Source of the DNA: Clostridia bacterium | GTDB lineage: Bacteria > Bacillota > Clostridia > Oscillospirales > Acutalibacteraceae | Direction of reading: 5' to 3' | NCBI GenBank assembly: GCA_017442445.1 | Contig: JAFRZS010000157.1 | Coordinates: 1-12,557, forward strand | DNA: 12,557 nucleotides | Shown here: positions 1-5,690 of the stretch, piece by piece | Layout: every line of letters starts with the position of its first letter | Position numbering within the stretch: position 1 is the stretch's first letter | The notes under the pieces: model-generated | Seen by the model: the letters and a program-made list of their open reading frames with translations, nothing else | Databases searched by the model: none | Told to the model about the DNA's origin: nothing | Made by a program: the position numbers and the translations under genes

Positions 1-156
1 ATGAAGACAGTTGAGGTCTATGTTAAGGGACCCGGCGCAGGACGTGAGGCTGCAATCAGAGCTTTACAGACAGCTGGATTAGAAGTAAGTCTTATCAAAG
101 ACGTTACTCCCATTCCCCACAACGGCTGTCGTCCGCCTAAGAGAAGGCGTGTATAA
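1..156 (+). CDS. rpsK: 30S ribosomal protein S11, C-terminal part (5' end outside window)
   Basis: The frame is open from the first base and ends with TAA at 154-156. The 51 visible residues carry the S11 C-terminal signature: VYVKGPGAGREAAIRAL, then DVTPIPHNGCRPPKRRRV at the very end. S11 sits on the platform of the 30S subunit and contacts 16S rRNA near the mRNA exit. Full-length S11 is about 130 residues, so the ATG at position 1 is an internal methionine and not the start. It lies 29 nt upstream of rpsD in the order usual for the clostridial alpha operon. Identity is nearly certain; only the 5' boundary is unknown. Confidence 0.97.
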   Translation: MKTVEVYVKGPGAGREAAIRALQTAGLEVSLIKDVTPIPHNGCRPPKRRRV

Positions 157-185
157 CCTAAAAATTTTGGAGGTGTCAAACGTAT

Positions 186-812
186 ATGGCAAGATATACT
201 GGCGCGGTATGTAAGTTATGCCGTCGCGAGGGTAAGAAGCTCTTCTTAAAGGGCGAACGTTGCTACACAGGCAAATGTGCTTTTGAGCGCCGTTCTTACG
301 CTCCCGGACAGCATGGCCAGAGCCGCAAAAAGACTTCTGAATACGGCATGCAGCTCAGAGCAAAGCAGCAGGCAAGACGTTATTACGGTATTCAGGAAAA
401 TCAGTTCCACAAGTATTTTTTGATGGCTGAAAGAAAGCAGGGCGTAACTGGTGAAAACCTTTTAAGAATTTGCGAAAGCCGTCTTGACAACGTTGTCTAT
501 CTTTTAGGCTGGGCAAGCTCCAGAGCAGAAGCAAGACAGCTTGTAACACATGGTCACTTCAAAGTTAACGGAATCAAAACAGACGTTCCGTCATATCTTT
601 TGAAGGCTGGCGACAAGCTCACAATCAAGAACACAAGCCGCGATAGCGAAAAGATCAAGGCAGTATTGGAAGCTAACCAGGCTCGTCCCGTACCGCAGTG
701 GCTTGAGGTTAATAACGATGCTTTCGAAGGCAAAGTTATCAATCTTCCCGATCGTGATCAGATAGCTGCTCCCGTTGAAGAGCATCTTATCGTTGAGTTC
801 TATTCTAAATAA
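186..812 (+). CDS. rpsD: 30S ribosomal protein S4, zinc-binding (C+) form
   Basis: The 208-residue length is normal for bacterial S4, a primary 16S rRNA binder that nucleates assembly of the 30S body. The N-terminus shows four cysteines, C9, C12, C26 and C31 (C-x2-C-x13-C-x4-C), the zinc-knuckle arrangement of C+ S4 proteins. The S4 RNA-binding domain covers about residues 97-160 (RLDNVVYLLGWASSRAEARQ, then HGHFKVNG). A GGAGG at 170-174 sits 11 nt before the ATG. S4 autoregulates its operon in several bacteria, but I see no convincing S4 target here. It is co-directional with rpsK (29 nt gap) and rpoA (75 nt gap). Confidence 0.98.
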   Translation: MARYTGAVCKLCRREGKKLFLKGERCYTGKCAFERRSYAPGQHGQSRKKTSEYGMQLRAKQQARRYYGIQENQFHKYFLMAERKQGVTGENLLRICESRLDNVVYLLGWASSRAEARQLVTHGHFKVNGIKTDVPSYLLKAGDKLTIKNTSRDSEKIKAVLEANQARPVPQWLEVNNDAFEGKVINLPDRDQIAAPVEEHLIVEFYSK

Positions 813-887
813 TGCAGCATAAGCTTGTATTATATAGAATTTTTGAGCAAGAAGGCTTATTTTTGCAATTTACAAGGAGGGTTTTAG

Positions 888-1838
888 ATGATTGGAATTG
901 AAAAGCCCAGAATCGATAGTTTTGACGTACGTCCCGACGGAACATACGGAAAATTCGTTGTAGAACCGTTGGAAAGAGGCTACGGCACAACATTAGGTAA
1001 CAGCTTAAGAAGAGTTTTGTTATCTTCTCTTCCGGGATATGCTATTACATCTGTTAAAATTGACAATGTATTTCATGAATTTTCAACAGTTGAAGGTGTT
1101 AAGGAAGATGTTACCGAGATAGTATTGAACCTCAAGAGTGTTATCCTCAAGATACACGGTGAAGGTCCCAAGACTATTTATATTAATGAAACTGGTGCAG
1201 GCGAAGTAACTGCTGCTAACATCAAGACAGATAGTGAAGTTGAGATTCTCAATCCCGATTTACACATCGCATCACTTGATGAAGGCGCACATCTCAGCAT
1301 GGAAATGACTGCAGATATCGGCAGAGGATATGTATCAGCTGACCGTAACAAGCAGATTCTTCAGCCCGTAATCGGAGTTATAGCAATTGATTCTATTTAT
1401 ACACCTGTATTAAAGGTGAACTACACAGTTGAGAACACACGTGTTGGTCAGATTACTGACTACGACAAGCTTACACTTGAAGTGTGGACAAACGGTACAA
1501 TTTCCGCTAAGGAAGCCGTTTCTCTCGGAGCCAAGATTCTCAATGAGCATCTCAATCTCTTCGGTGACCTTTCTGATGAGGCATACGATACAGAGATTAT
1601 GGTAGTCAAGGATGACGACGGAAAAGAAAAAGTATTAGAGATGTCCGTTGAAGATCTTGACCTGTCAGTACGTTCCTTCAATTGTTTGAAGAGAGCAGGA
1701 ATCAATACGGTTGGAGATTTAGCAGAAAAGACTGAAGACGATATGATGAAGGTAAGAAACCTCGGACGCAAGTCACTTGATGAGGTTATCGCAAAGCTTA
1801 CATCTTTAGGTCTTAGTCTCCGCAAGGAAGAAGACTAA
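888..1838 (+). CDS. rpoA: DNA-directed RNA polymerase alpha subunit
   Basis: The 316 residues match the family's usual length. The N-terminal domain (about 1-230), which dimerises and docks beta and beta', includes LERGYGTTLGNSLRRVLLSS near residues 28-47. After an acidic linker (DDDGKEK), the C-terminal domain spans about 250-316. It contains RSFNCLKRAGINTVGDL, whose R262 corresponds to the DNA-contacting arginine of the alpha-CTD, and the helix-hairpin-helix stretch NLGRKSLDEV. A strong AAGGAGG at 874-880 precedes the ATG by 7 nt. Its position between rpsD and rplQ is standard, so it should be co-transcribed with the ribosomal protein genes. Confidence 0.98.
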   Translation: MIGIEKPRIDSFDVRPDGTYGKFVVEPLERGYGTTLGNSLRRVLLSSLPGYAITSVKIDNVFHEFSTVEGVKEDVTEIVLNLKSVILKIHGEGPKTIYINETGAGEVTAANIKTDSEVEILNPDLHIASLDEGAHLSMEMTADIGRGYVSADRNKQILQPVIGVIAIDSIYTPVLKVNYTVENTRVGQITDYDKLTLEVWTNGTISAKEAVSLGAKILNEHLNLFGDLSDEAYDTEIMVVKDDDGKEKVLEMSVEDLDLSVRSFNCLKRAGINTVGDLAEKTEDDMMKVRNLGRKSLDEVIAKLTSLGLSLRKEED

Positions 1839-1876
1839 TCTCATAACCACCCAAGTATGGTAAAGGAGTGATTTTA

Positions 1877-2296
1877 ATGCCAGGATCCAGAAAACTCGGC
1901 AGAACCAGCGATCATCGCAAGGCAATGCTCAGAGCTATGGTAACATATCTCTTGGAAAACGGCAGAATAGAAACCACCGTTACAAGGGCAAAGGAAGTTC
2001 GTGCTATGGCAGAGAAAATGATTACTACTGCTAAAGTAAACGACCTCAATTCAAAGCGTAAAGTTTTTGCATACATCACTAAAAAGGAAGTTTCCAAAAA
2101 GCTTTTCGACGAAATTGCCCCTGCATATAAGGATGTAAACGGCGGTTACTGTCGTATAATCAAGACAGCCCCCCGTCGCGGTGACGCAGCAGAAATGTGC
2201 ATCATCGAGTTGACAAAGTATGAGGCTGAAAAGAAGGAAGAAAAGAAAGCTTCCAAAGCTAAGAAAGCTGAAGCAGAAGAAGCTGCAGAAGCATAA
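1877..2296 (+). CDS. rplQ: 50S ribosomal protein L17 with charged C-terminal tail
   Basis: L17 binds 23S rRNA near the exit tunnel. The start at 1877 gives MPGSRKLGRTSDHRKAMLRAM, the canonical L17 N-terminus, and 139 residues. An in-frame GTG at 1868 would add three residues, but it lies inside the ribosome binding site (AAAGGAGTG, 1862-1870), so I prefer the ATG. Other family marks are ENGRIETTVTRAKEVRAMAEKM and the late RRGDAAEMCIIEL. After about residue 116 comes a low-complexity Lys/Glu/Ala tail (EKKEEKKASKAKKAEAEEAA), absent from minimal L17 proteins of about 115-120 residues. It is the last gene of the operon, followed at once by a terminator. Confidence 0.97.
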   Translation: MPGSRKLGRTSDHRKAMLRAMVTYLLENGRIETTVTRAKEVRAMAEKMITTAKVNDLNSKRKVFAYITKKEVSKKLFDEIAPAYKDVNGGYCRIIKTAPRRGDAAEMCIIELTKYEAEKKEEKKASKAKKAEAEEAAEA

Positions 2297-2311
2297 TCTT
2301 AACCAAAACAC

Positions 2312-2350
2312 AAACCTCTCAAGGAACCCGCAATTCCTTGAGAGGTTTTT
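2312..2350 (+). terminator. Intrinsic terminator of the alpha operon
   Basis: A perfect 15-bp stem pairs 2312-2326 (AAACCTCTCAAGGAA) with 2334-2348 (TTCCTTGAGAGGTTT) around a 7-nt loop, and the T-run extends to 2350. It begins 15 nt after the rplQ stop, so it should separate the alpha operon from the small-RNA region downstream. Confidence 0.93.
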
Positions 2351-2410
2351 ACGTTTTTAATTCAGAATGCAGAATTTAGGGTGCTGCGCACGGCATTTTA
2401 TAAAAAAACA

Positions 2411-2439
2411 TTGTAAAATCTGTTCCTTTGTGTTATAGT
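2411..2439 (+). promoter_or_regulatory. Sigma-A-type promoter of small-RNA copy 1
   Basis: The -35 box TTGTAA (2411-2416) and the -10 box TATAGT (2434-2439) are separated by exactly 17 nt, with an extended -10 TG at 2431-2432. The predicted transcription start, about 2446, coincides with the first base of the outer hairpin stem of copy 1. The same promoter recurs 220 nt downstream in copy 2. The call is a motif match with conservation between copies; the start site is unmeasured. Confidence 0.8.
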
Positions 2440-2445
2440 ATTAGT

Positions 2446-2602
2446 GCGGAACAATTTTAACTATCAGTCTGAAAAAGGCATAGACATTTTTACATTGGTA
2501 AAAATGCATATGCTCTAAATGTCTATGCTTTATTGGACTGAAATTGTTTCGCAGCAACCGAGCGAAGCATTTTTCGTGCGTAGCTTCGGCTGCGCATTTT
2601 TT
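2446..2602 (+). ncRNA. Candidate structured small RNA, tandem copy 1 (about 157 nt)
   Basis: From the predicted start the RNA folds into a rod. A 12-bp outer stem pairs 2446-2457 (GCGGAACAATTT) with 2541-2552 (AAATTGTTTCGC, one G-U). A 5-bp stem pairs 2465-2469 with 2536-2540. A 12-bp stem pairs 2478-2489 with 2517-2528. An apical hairpin TTTTTAC-ATTG-GTAAAAA lies at 2487-2504 and overlaps the top of the last stem. Next come a conserved linker (ACCGAGCGAAGC) and a terminator. There is no plausible coding frame with a ribosome binding site. The second copy changes bases in the middle stems but keeps the pairing, which argues for selected RNA structure. I cannot assign it to a known family; 6S RNA is a possibility on shape and size only. 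Confidence 0.7.
2577..2602 (+). terminator. Terminator of small-RNA copy 1 (TTCG tetraloop)
   Basis: TGCGTAGC (2577-2584) pairs with GCTGCGCA (2589-2596), including one U-G pair, around a TTCG loop. Six T follow (2597-2602). An alternative hairpin can form instead: CGAAGC at 2563-2568 pairs with GCTTCG at 2583-2588, which would break the terminator stem. Confidence 0.85.
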
Positions 2603-2603
2603 A

Positions 2604-2628
2604 TTTTTGCAAAATACATTTGCAAAAA
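2604..2628. repeat. 10-bp inverted repeat between the two small-RNA copies
   Basis: TTTTTGCAAA (2604-2613) is the exact reverse complement of TTTGCAAAAA (2619-2628), with a 5-nt spacer ATACA. It begins right after the T-tract of copy 1 and ends 2 nt before the -35 box of copy 2. Copy 1 lacks an equivalent upstream dyad. It could be a protein-binding operator for promoter 2 or a reverse-strand structure; neither is shown. Confidence 0.5.
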
Positions 2629-2630
2629 CA

Positions 2631-2659
2631 TTGTAAAAAGTTTCTTTTTGTGTTATAGT
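2631..2659 (+). promoter_or_regulatory. Sigma-A-type promoter of small-RNA copy 2
   Basis: TTGTAA (2631-2636), a 17-nt spacer and TATAGT (2654-2659), with the extended -10 TG at 2651-2652. The predicted start is about 2666, the first base of the outer stem. From AAAAACATTGTAA through the start of the outer stem, copies 1 and 2 agree at 45 of 54 positions. It is also the only promoter I see close upstream of the 119-aa gene. Confidence 0.8.
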
Positions 2660-2665
2660 ATTCTT

Positions 2666-2828
2666 GCGAAACAATTTGAATAGGAACCAAAATAGTGTAT
2701 AGGTATTTTTACTTTCGGTAAAAATGCTCTTGCTTTGATGCTTATACACTTTTTGGGTTTAGCTTCAAATTGTTTCGCGACAACCGAGCGAGGCATTTTT
2801 CATGCGTAGCTTCGGCTGCGCATTTTTT
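2666..2828 (+). ncRNA. Candidate structured small RNA, tandem copy 2 (about 163 nt), possible leader of the downstream gene
   Basis: The outer stem is a perfect 15 bp: GCGAAACAATTTGAA (2666-2680) with TTCAAATTGTTTCGC (2764-2778). Above it, CCAAAA (2687-2692) can pair with TTTTGG (2751-2756 region). A 10-bp stem pairs 2694-2703 (AGTGTATAGG) with 2741-2750 (CTTATACACT). The apical hairpin TTTTTAC-TTTCG-GTAAAAA (2706-2724) keeps the copy-1 stem with a different loop. The last 62 nt (2767-2828) match copy 1 (2541-2602) at 58 positions. Only 5 nt separate its terminator T-tract from the ribosome binding site of the next gene. It may therefore be a free small RNA, an attenuating leader, or both. 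Confidence 0.7.
2803..2828 (+). terminator. Terminator of small-RNA copy 2, just upstream of the 119-aa gene
   Basis: TGCGTAGC (2803-2810), TTCG loop, GCTGCGCA (2815-2822), then six T (2823-2828). The competing stem CGAGGC (2789-2794) with GCTTCG (2809-2814) is kept relative to copy 1 by an A-U to G-U change. Because the terminator ends 18 nt before the next start codon, expression of that gene from this side requires read-through. Confidence 0.85.
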
Positions 2829-2846
2829 AATTTAAGGAGAATTTAT

Positions 2847-3206
2847 ATGTCGAGAGCAGTTCATACCTTTGTGTTGATTAATCCGAAAAATTATGAGTAT
2901 ATGATAAACTCAATAATATCAAATCATGGTTTTAAACTCAGAGAAGAGGACGGAGAAGATGTATGGGTAAATGAAAGCGAGGAGAACGATTTTTTGCAGT
3001 ATATAAAGCTTTCATATTTTGACACAGCACTTGTTATTTCTTTATGGGTTAAGTTCAAAGATGATGAAAATAAGCACAGAGAGTATAGTCTCGATCTCTG
3101 TAAAAATGACATTGAAAAAGCAAAAAATATCTTTGATACAATCTTTGAGTTAGACCAAATTTACGGGGACAGAGTAAAAAGAGAAACTCTGTGGGTTTTA
3201 GGTTAA
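2847..3206 (+). CDS. Uncharacterised 119-aa protein
   Basis: I do not recognise this protein. The start at 2847 is set by AAGGAG at 2834-2839. A longer frame from the ATG at 2802 would begin inside the terminator hairpin of small-RNA copy 2 and has no ribosome binding site. The product (N-terminus MSRAVHTFVLINPKNYEYM) is soluble and acidic, with no signal peptide, membrane segment or cysteine cluster. An acidic stretch (EEDGEDVWVNESEENDF, about 32-48) is followed by alternating hydrophobic residues suggesting beta strands (YFDTALVISLWVKF) and a C-terminal helical region (NDIEKAKNIFDTIFELDQ). It stands alone between the small RNAs and a convergent operon, with 44 nt and no clear terminator between its stop and that operon's end. 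Confidence 0.8.
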   Translation: MSRAVHTFVLINPKNYEYMINSIISNHGFKLREEDGEDVWVNESEENDFLQYIKLSYFDTALVISLWVKFKDDENKHREYSLDLCKNDIEKAKNIFDTIFELDQIYGDRVKRETLWVLG

Positions 3207-3250
3207 AAGAAAAATCTTGCAACATTCTCTGATTGGTATGCTTTTAATCA

Positions 3251-4849
3251 TTATGAAAAAAATATGTCGTGGGTGTATTCGTTTGTTTTGAGCTTGAGGT
3301 CTTCGATGTTCTCAAGCTTTTTGTCGTTTACCACGACATTTTTTATTGTGATATTGTATGTATTGTGTCCGTCTTCTGCACCGTTAATTTTTGAGTTAGG
3401 CATTTCAACACCGTCTTCAAGGTGAACGAAAATGTCCTCAATCGTTACATCGTGAATGTATCCTAAACGCATATCTCTTGAAAATGTGCCACAGTAGCTC
3501 TCCATTACAATGAGATTCGGTTGTTGGGTGTTTACTTGCGGGACATAAGGAGCAGTCATATCATTCTGATATATTGTTGGGAGCTGACGGTTTGTATATT
3601 CGCAACGGATATTGCGGAATATAACATTAGATACATTTGCCCTGTCACCGTTTTGAATATCCAACAATATGTGCGCACCGTGAATTAAATCGCAGTCTTC
3701 AAAAATGATGTTCCTGTAATAATCAGCGCAGGTTTCCGCGCCGATTTCAAGAGCTCGTCCCCAATCACACCATACAGTCAGGTTTTTCATCAGAATATTT
3801 TCCATATTGCCTTTATCAAAGCCCTTGATTCCTTTAAGCACCATGCAGTCATCAAAGTTACGAAGGAAGCAGTTACGGACTGTGATGTTGCTTGAGTTAA
3901 AGACATCAATTCCGTCTGAATTATAGCGCCACATACCGATTGTTTTTACATAGTCAATGAGTATATTTGTGCAGTTTGCAGGTATGATGCAGAAAGTTGC
4001 GGAATCTCTGCATATAACTCCGTCAATTACAGAGTTTTCGCAGTAGTAAAGACGAATATTTCCTTTTAAGATATTATACTTATCAAGGTAGTCAAACAGT
4101 TCTTTTTCTTCATGCGGTAATTTTCCGTAAGCAAAAGGAAATCCCTCAACTACTTTTTTCGTATGATTATAACTCCATTTTTTTACAGTATGCGTTTCTT
4201 CGTCGATGATTTCATACTCGGGATAGGCAGTATCTCTGTCACACGGGAGTAAAAATGTATCATCACTACGGACTTCACGGCTTCCGTCAATAATTCCGTA
4301 GCCGAGAATTTTTACATTGTTTTTTGAAACTGCATGGAAGGAACCGTAAACCACCGCGCCGCTGTCAACAATAACGGTCTGATTGCTTTTGAGAATAACA
4401 TCACCGATTTCATGAACACCGGGACCGAAATATATAACATCTTCGCCCTTAGTTTCTTGGATAAAATCTCTGGCGGGATCGACAAAAAGATGAAATGCGT
4501 TGTGAAACCCGTCCAATTCAACAGTATATTGACCGCATTTTGTGACGGTGAAAGTTATTTTTCTTCCGACAATTTCGGGTTTGATATTTTTTGAAAGCGG
4601 ACGAATAATGCACTCGTCAAAATCCTTGTTTGCATACAAAGTAATTTCTGTCGGCTCGTCTGCTGAAAAAGCATAAAACGAAGCAAGTTCGGTCTGTTCA
4701 ATCGGTCTTTGGCAACCCGGCCAAACTGTGTTGTAGGGCATAGCAGAAACCCTTGCCTCATAGGGATAAAATTTTTCTTCACCGTTTATTGAAATCTGAA
4801 AATCATGCGAAACAGCTTCTTTTTCGGGAGGTAATACATATTTAATCAT
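3251..4849 (-). CDS. GH28-like right-handed beta-helix protein (putative polygalacturonase-type glycosidase)
   Basis: This 532-residue protein has no signal peptide, so it is probably cytoplasmic. An N-terminal beta region (about 1-130) precedes a parallel beta-helix with repeated N-I-x-V/I rungs. Two GH28-type motifs are visible: NSDGID at 310-315 (family NTD) and NFDD at 331-334 (family DD). At the place of the usual GHG motif I read WGRALEIG (363-370), so the catalytic-support histidine is not evident, and the activity may differ from classical polygalacturonase. An AGGAGA (4860-4855) is well spaced from the ATG. The first 8 nt overlap the end of folK, so it is the last gene of the folate operon and probably translationally coupled. 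Substrate unknown. Confidence 0.75.
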   Translation of the reverse strand: MIKYVLPPEKEAVSHDFQISINGEEKFYPYEARVSAMPYNTVWPGCQRPIEQTELASFYAFSADEPTEITLYANKDFDECIIRPLSKNIKPEIVGRKITFTVTKCGQYTVELDGFHNAFHLFVDPARDFIQETKGEDVIYFGPGVHEIGDVILKSNQTVIVDSGAVVYGSFHAVSKNNVKILGYGIIDGSREVRSDDTFLLPCDRDTAYPEYEIIDEETHTVKKWSYNHTKKVVEGFPFAYGKLPHEEKELFDYLDKYNILKGNIRLYYCENSVIDGVICRDSATFCIIPANCTNILIDYVKTIGMWRYNSDGIDVFNSSNITVRNCFLRNFDDCMVLKGIKGFDKGNMENILMKNLTVWCDWGRALEIGAETCADYYRNIIFEDCDLIHGAHILLDIQNGDRANVSNVIFRNIRCEYTNRQLPTIYQNDMTAPYVPQVNTQQPNLIVMESYCGTFSRDMRLGYIHDVTIEDIFVHLEDGVEMPNSKINGAEDGHNTYNITIKNVVVNDKKLENIEDLKLKTNEYTHDIFFS

Positions 4850-5330
4850 AACAATCTCCTATTTTGTTTATACCACTTGTTCCGATTTCTCTCAAGAGCT
4901 TCGGGATATCATACGGACAAATTTCAGAACCTAAGTCTAAATCTTGAAGCGGGACTAAAACGAAGGCTCGCTCAGTTATTCTCGGATGAGGGAGAACGAG
5001 GTCGGGTGTGTTTATATTTTCGCTTTCGTAAAATAAAAGGTCAAGGTCTAAAATCCTTGGGCCGTTTTTTATGGTACGGATTCGGTGAAATCCCGCCTCA
5101 ATTCCTAAACACGCACCTAAAAGTGCATGGGGTGAAAGCTCGGTTTCAAGAAGAACACAGGAATTTAAAAATAAGTCCTGGTCAAGATAGCCGACAGGCT
5201 CGGTTTCATAAAAATCTGATATTTTTATAACCTTTGTGTTCGGCAGAAGATTCAAAGCTTCAACTGCATTGTTGAGGTTTTCTTTTTTGCTTCCGATGTT
5301 TGTACCCATTCCTATAACAGCTTTTTTCAT
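4842..5330 (-). CDS. folK: 2-amino-4-hydroxy-6-hydroxymethyldihydropteridine pyrophosphokinase (HPPK)
   Basis: HPPK transfers pyrophosphate from ATP to 6-hydroxymethyl-7,8-dihydropterin, the step before dihydropteroate synthase. Its 162 residues are the normal length. Family motifs in order: GMGTNIG (7-13), YETEPVGYLDQDLFLN (41-56), NGPRILDLDLLFY (89-101) with R92 and the metal-binding D95 and D97, then LPHPRITERAFVLVPL (113-128). The ATG directly abuts the folB stop codon (no gap), and only a weak GTGAG lies upstream, so translation probably depends on coupling to folB. The 3' end overlaps the GH28-like gene by 8 nt. Confidence 0.95.
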   Translation of the reverse strand: MKKAVIGMGTNIGSKKENLNNAVEALNLLPNTKVIKISDFYETEPVGYLDQDLFLNSCVLLETELSPHALLGACLGIEAGFHRIRTIKNGPRILDLDLLFYESENINTPDLVLPHPRITERAFVLVPLQDLDLGSEICPYDIPKLLREIGTSGINKIGDCYD

Positions 5331-5690
5331 TTATCTCACGCGCTCCAATTCAACTGCAACATATCCGAAATCTGCTTTTATAGGTGCTTCGGGTTTTTTG
5401 AGTCTTATTTTAATTGCTTCAACTTTTTCGTATTCTTCAAAGATTGCATCTGTTACAACCTGTGCGGCGCGTTCAAGCAAATCGTATTTTTCAGCCGTGA
5501 AAACTCTTATTGCAGTTTTAATTATTTTTGCATAGCTGACAGTATCATTGAGGTCATCAGACTGACAGGCATTTTTTATATCAAGTGAAATTTCAAGGTC
5601 AATATAAAAATTCTGACCGTCTTCTTTTTCCTCGGGATTAACTCCGTGATATGCAAAAATTTTAAGGTCATTTATCAAAATCTTATCCAT
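5331..5690 (-). CDS. folB: Dihydroneopterin aldolase
   Basis: DHNA converts 7,8-dihydroneopterin to 6-hydroxymethyl-7,8-dihydropterin and glycolaldehyde. Its 119 residues are the normal length for the family, which typically works as an octamer. Visible motifs: AYHGVNPEEKEDGQNFYIDL (13-32) with the active-site glutamate at E21, VSYAKI (51-56), LLER (71-74) with the pterin-anchoring E74, and KKPEAPI (98-104) with the catalytic lysine at K99. Its start overlaps the folP stop by 8 nt and its stop abuts the folK start. It lies between folP and folK, whose enzymes use its product or the next intermediate. Confidence 0.95.
   Translation of the reverse strand: MDKILINDLKIFAYHGVNPEEKEDGQNFYIDLEISLDIKNACQSDDLNDTVSYAKIIKTAIRVFTAEKYDLLERAAQVVTDAIFEEYEKVEAIKIRLKKPEAPIKADFGYVAVELERVR

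Noticed and set aside
1868..1876. GTG start adding three residues to L17
   Set aside because: It lies within the AAAGGAGTG ribosome binding site, and the canonical L17 N-terminus begins at the ATG at 1877.
2312..2350. L17 downstream element RNA motif
   Set aside because: The structure immediately after rplQ is fully explained as a simple 15-bp terminator, and I know that motif only from lactic acid bacteria.
2351..2404. Possible dispersed repeat (AGAATGCAGAATT and GTGCTGCGCAC pieces)
   Set aside because: The pieces are short and occur once in the window, so nothing here supports a repeat family.
2446..2602. Firm assignment as 6S RNA
   Set aside because: Size and rod shape fit, but I could not recognise a 6S central bubble or conserved 6S positions, and close tandem copies would be unusual; left unclassified.
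2441..2749. 102-residue minus-strand frame
   Set aside because: It spans the two small-RNA units, is rich in Phe/Lys/Asn from AT-rich repeats, and lacks a ribosome binding site; the hairpin structure explains the sequence better.
2802..2846. Upstream ATG extending the 119-aa protein by 15 residues
   Set aside because: The extension falls in the terminator hairpin and T-tract of small-RNA copy 2 and has no ribosome binding site; AAGGAG precedes the ATG at 2847.
3207..3250. Terminator between the two convergent genes
   Set aside because: The only pairing (TGATT with AATCA around 11 nt) is too short and lacks a T-run, so I do not call it.
4877..5230. 117-residue plus-strand frame
   Set aside because: It is antisense to folK, whose motifs are unmistakable; it has no family features or ribosome binding site.
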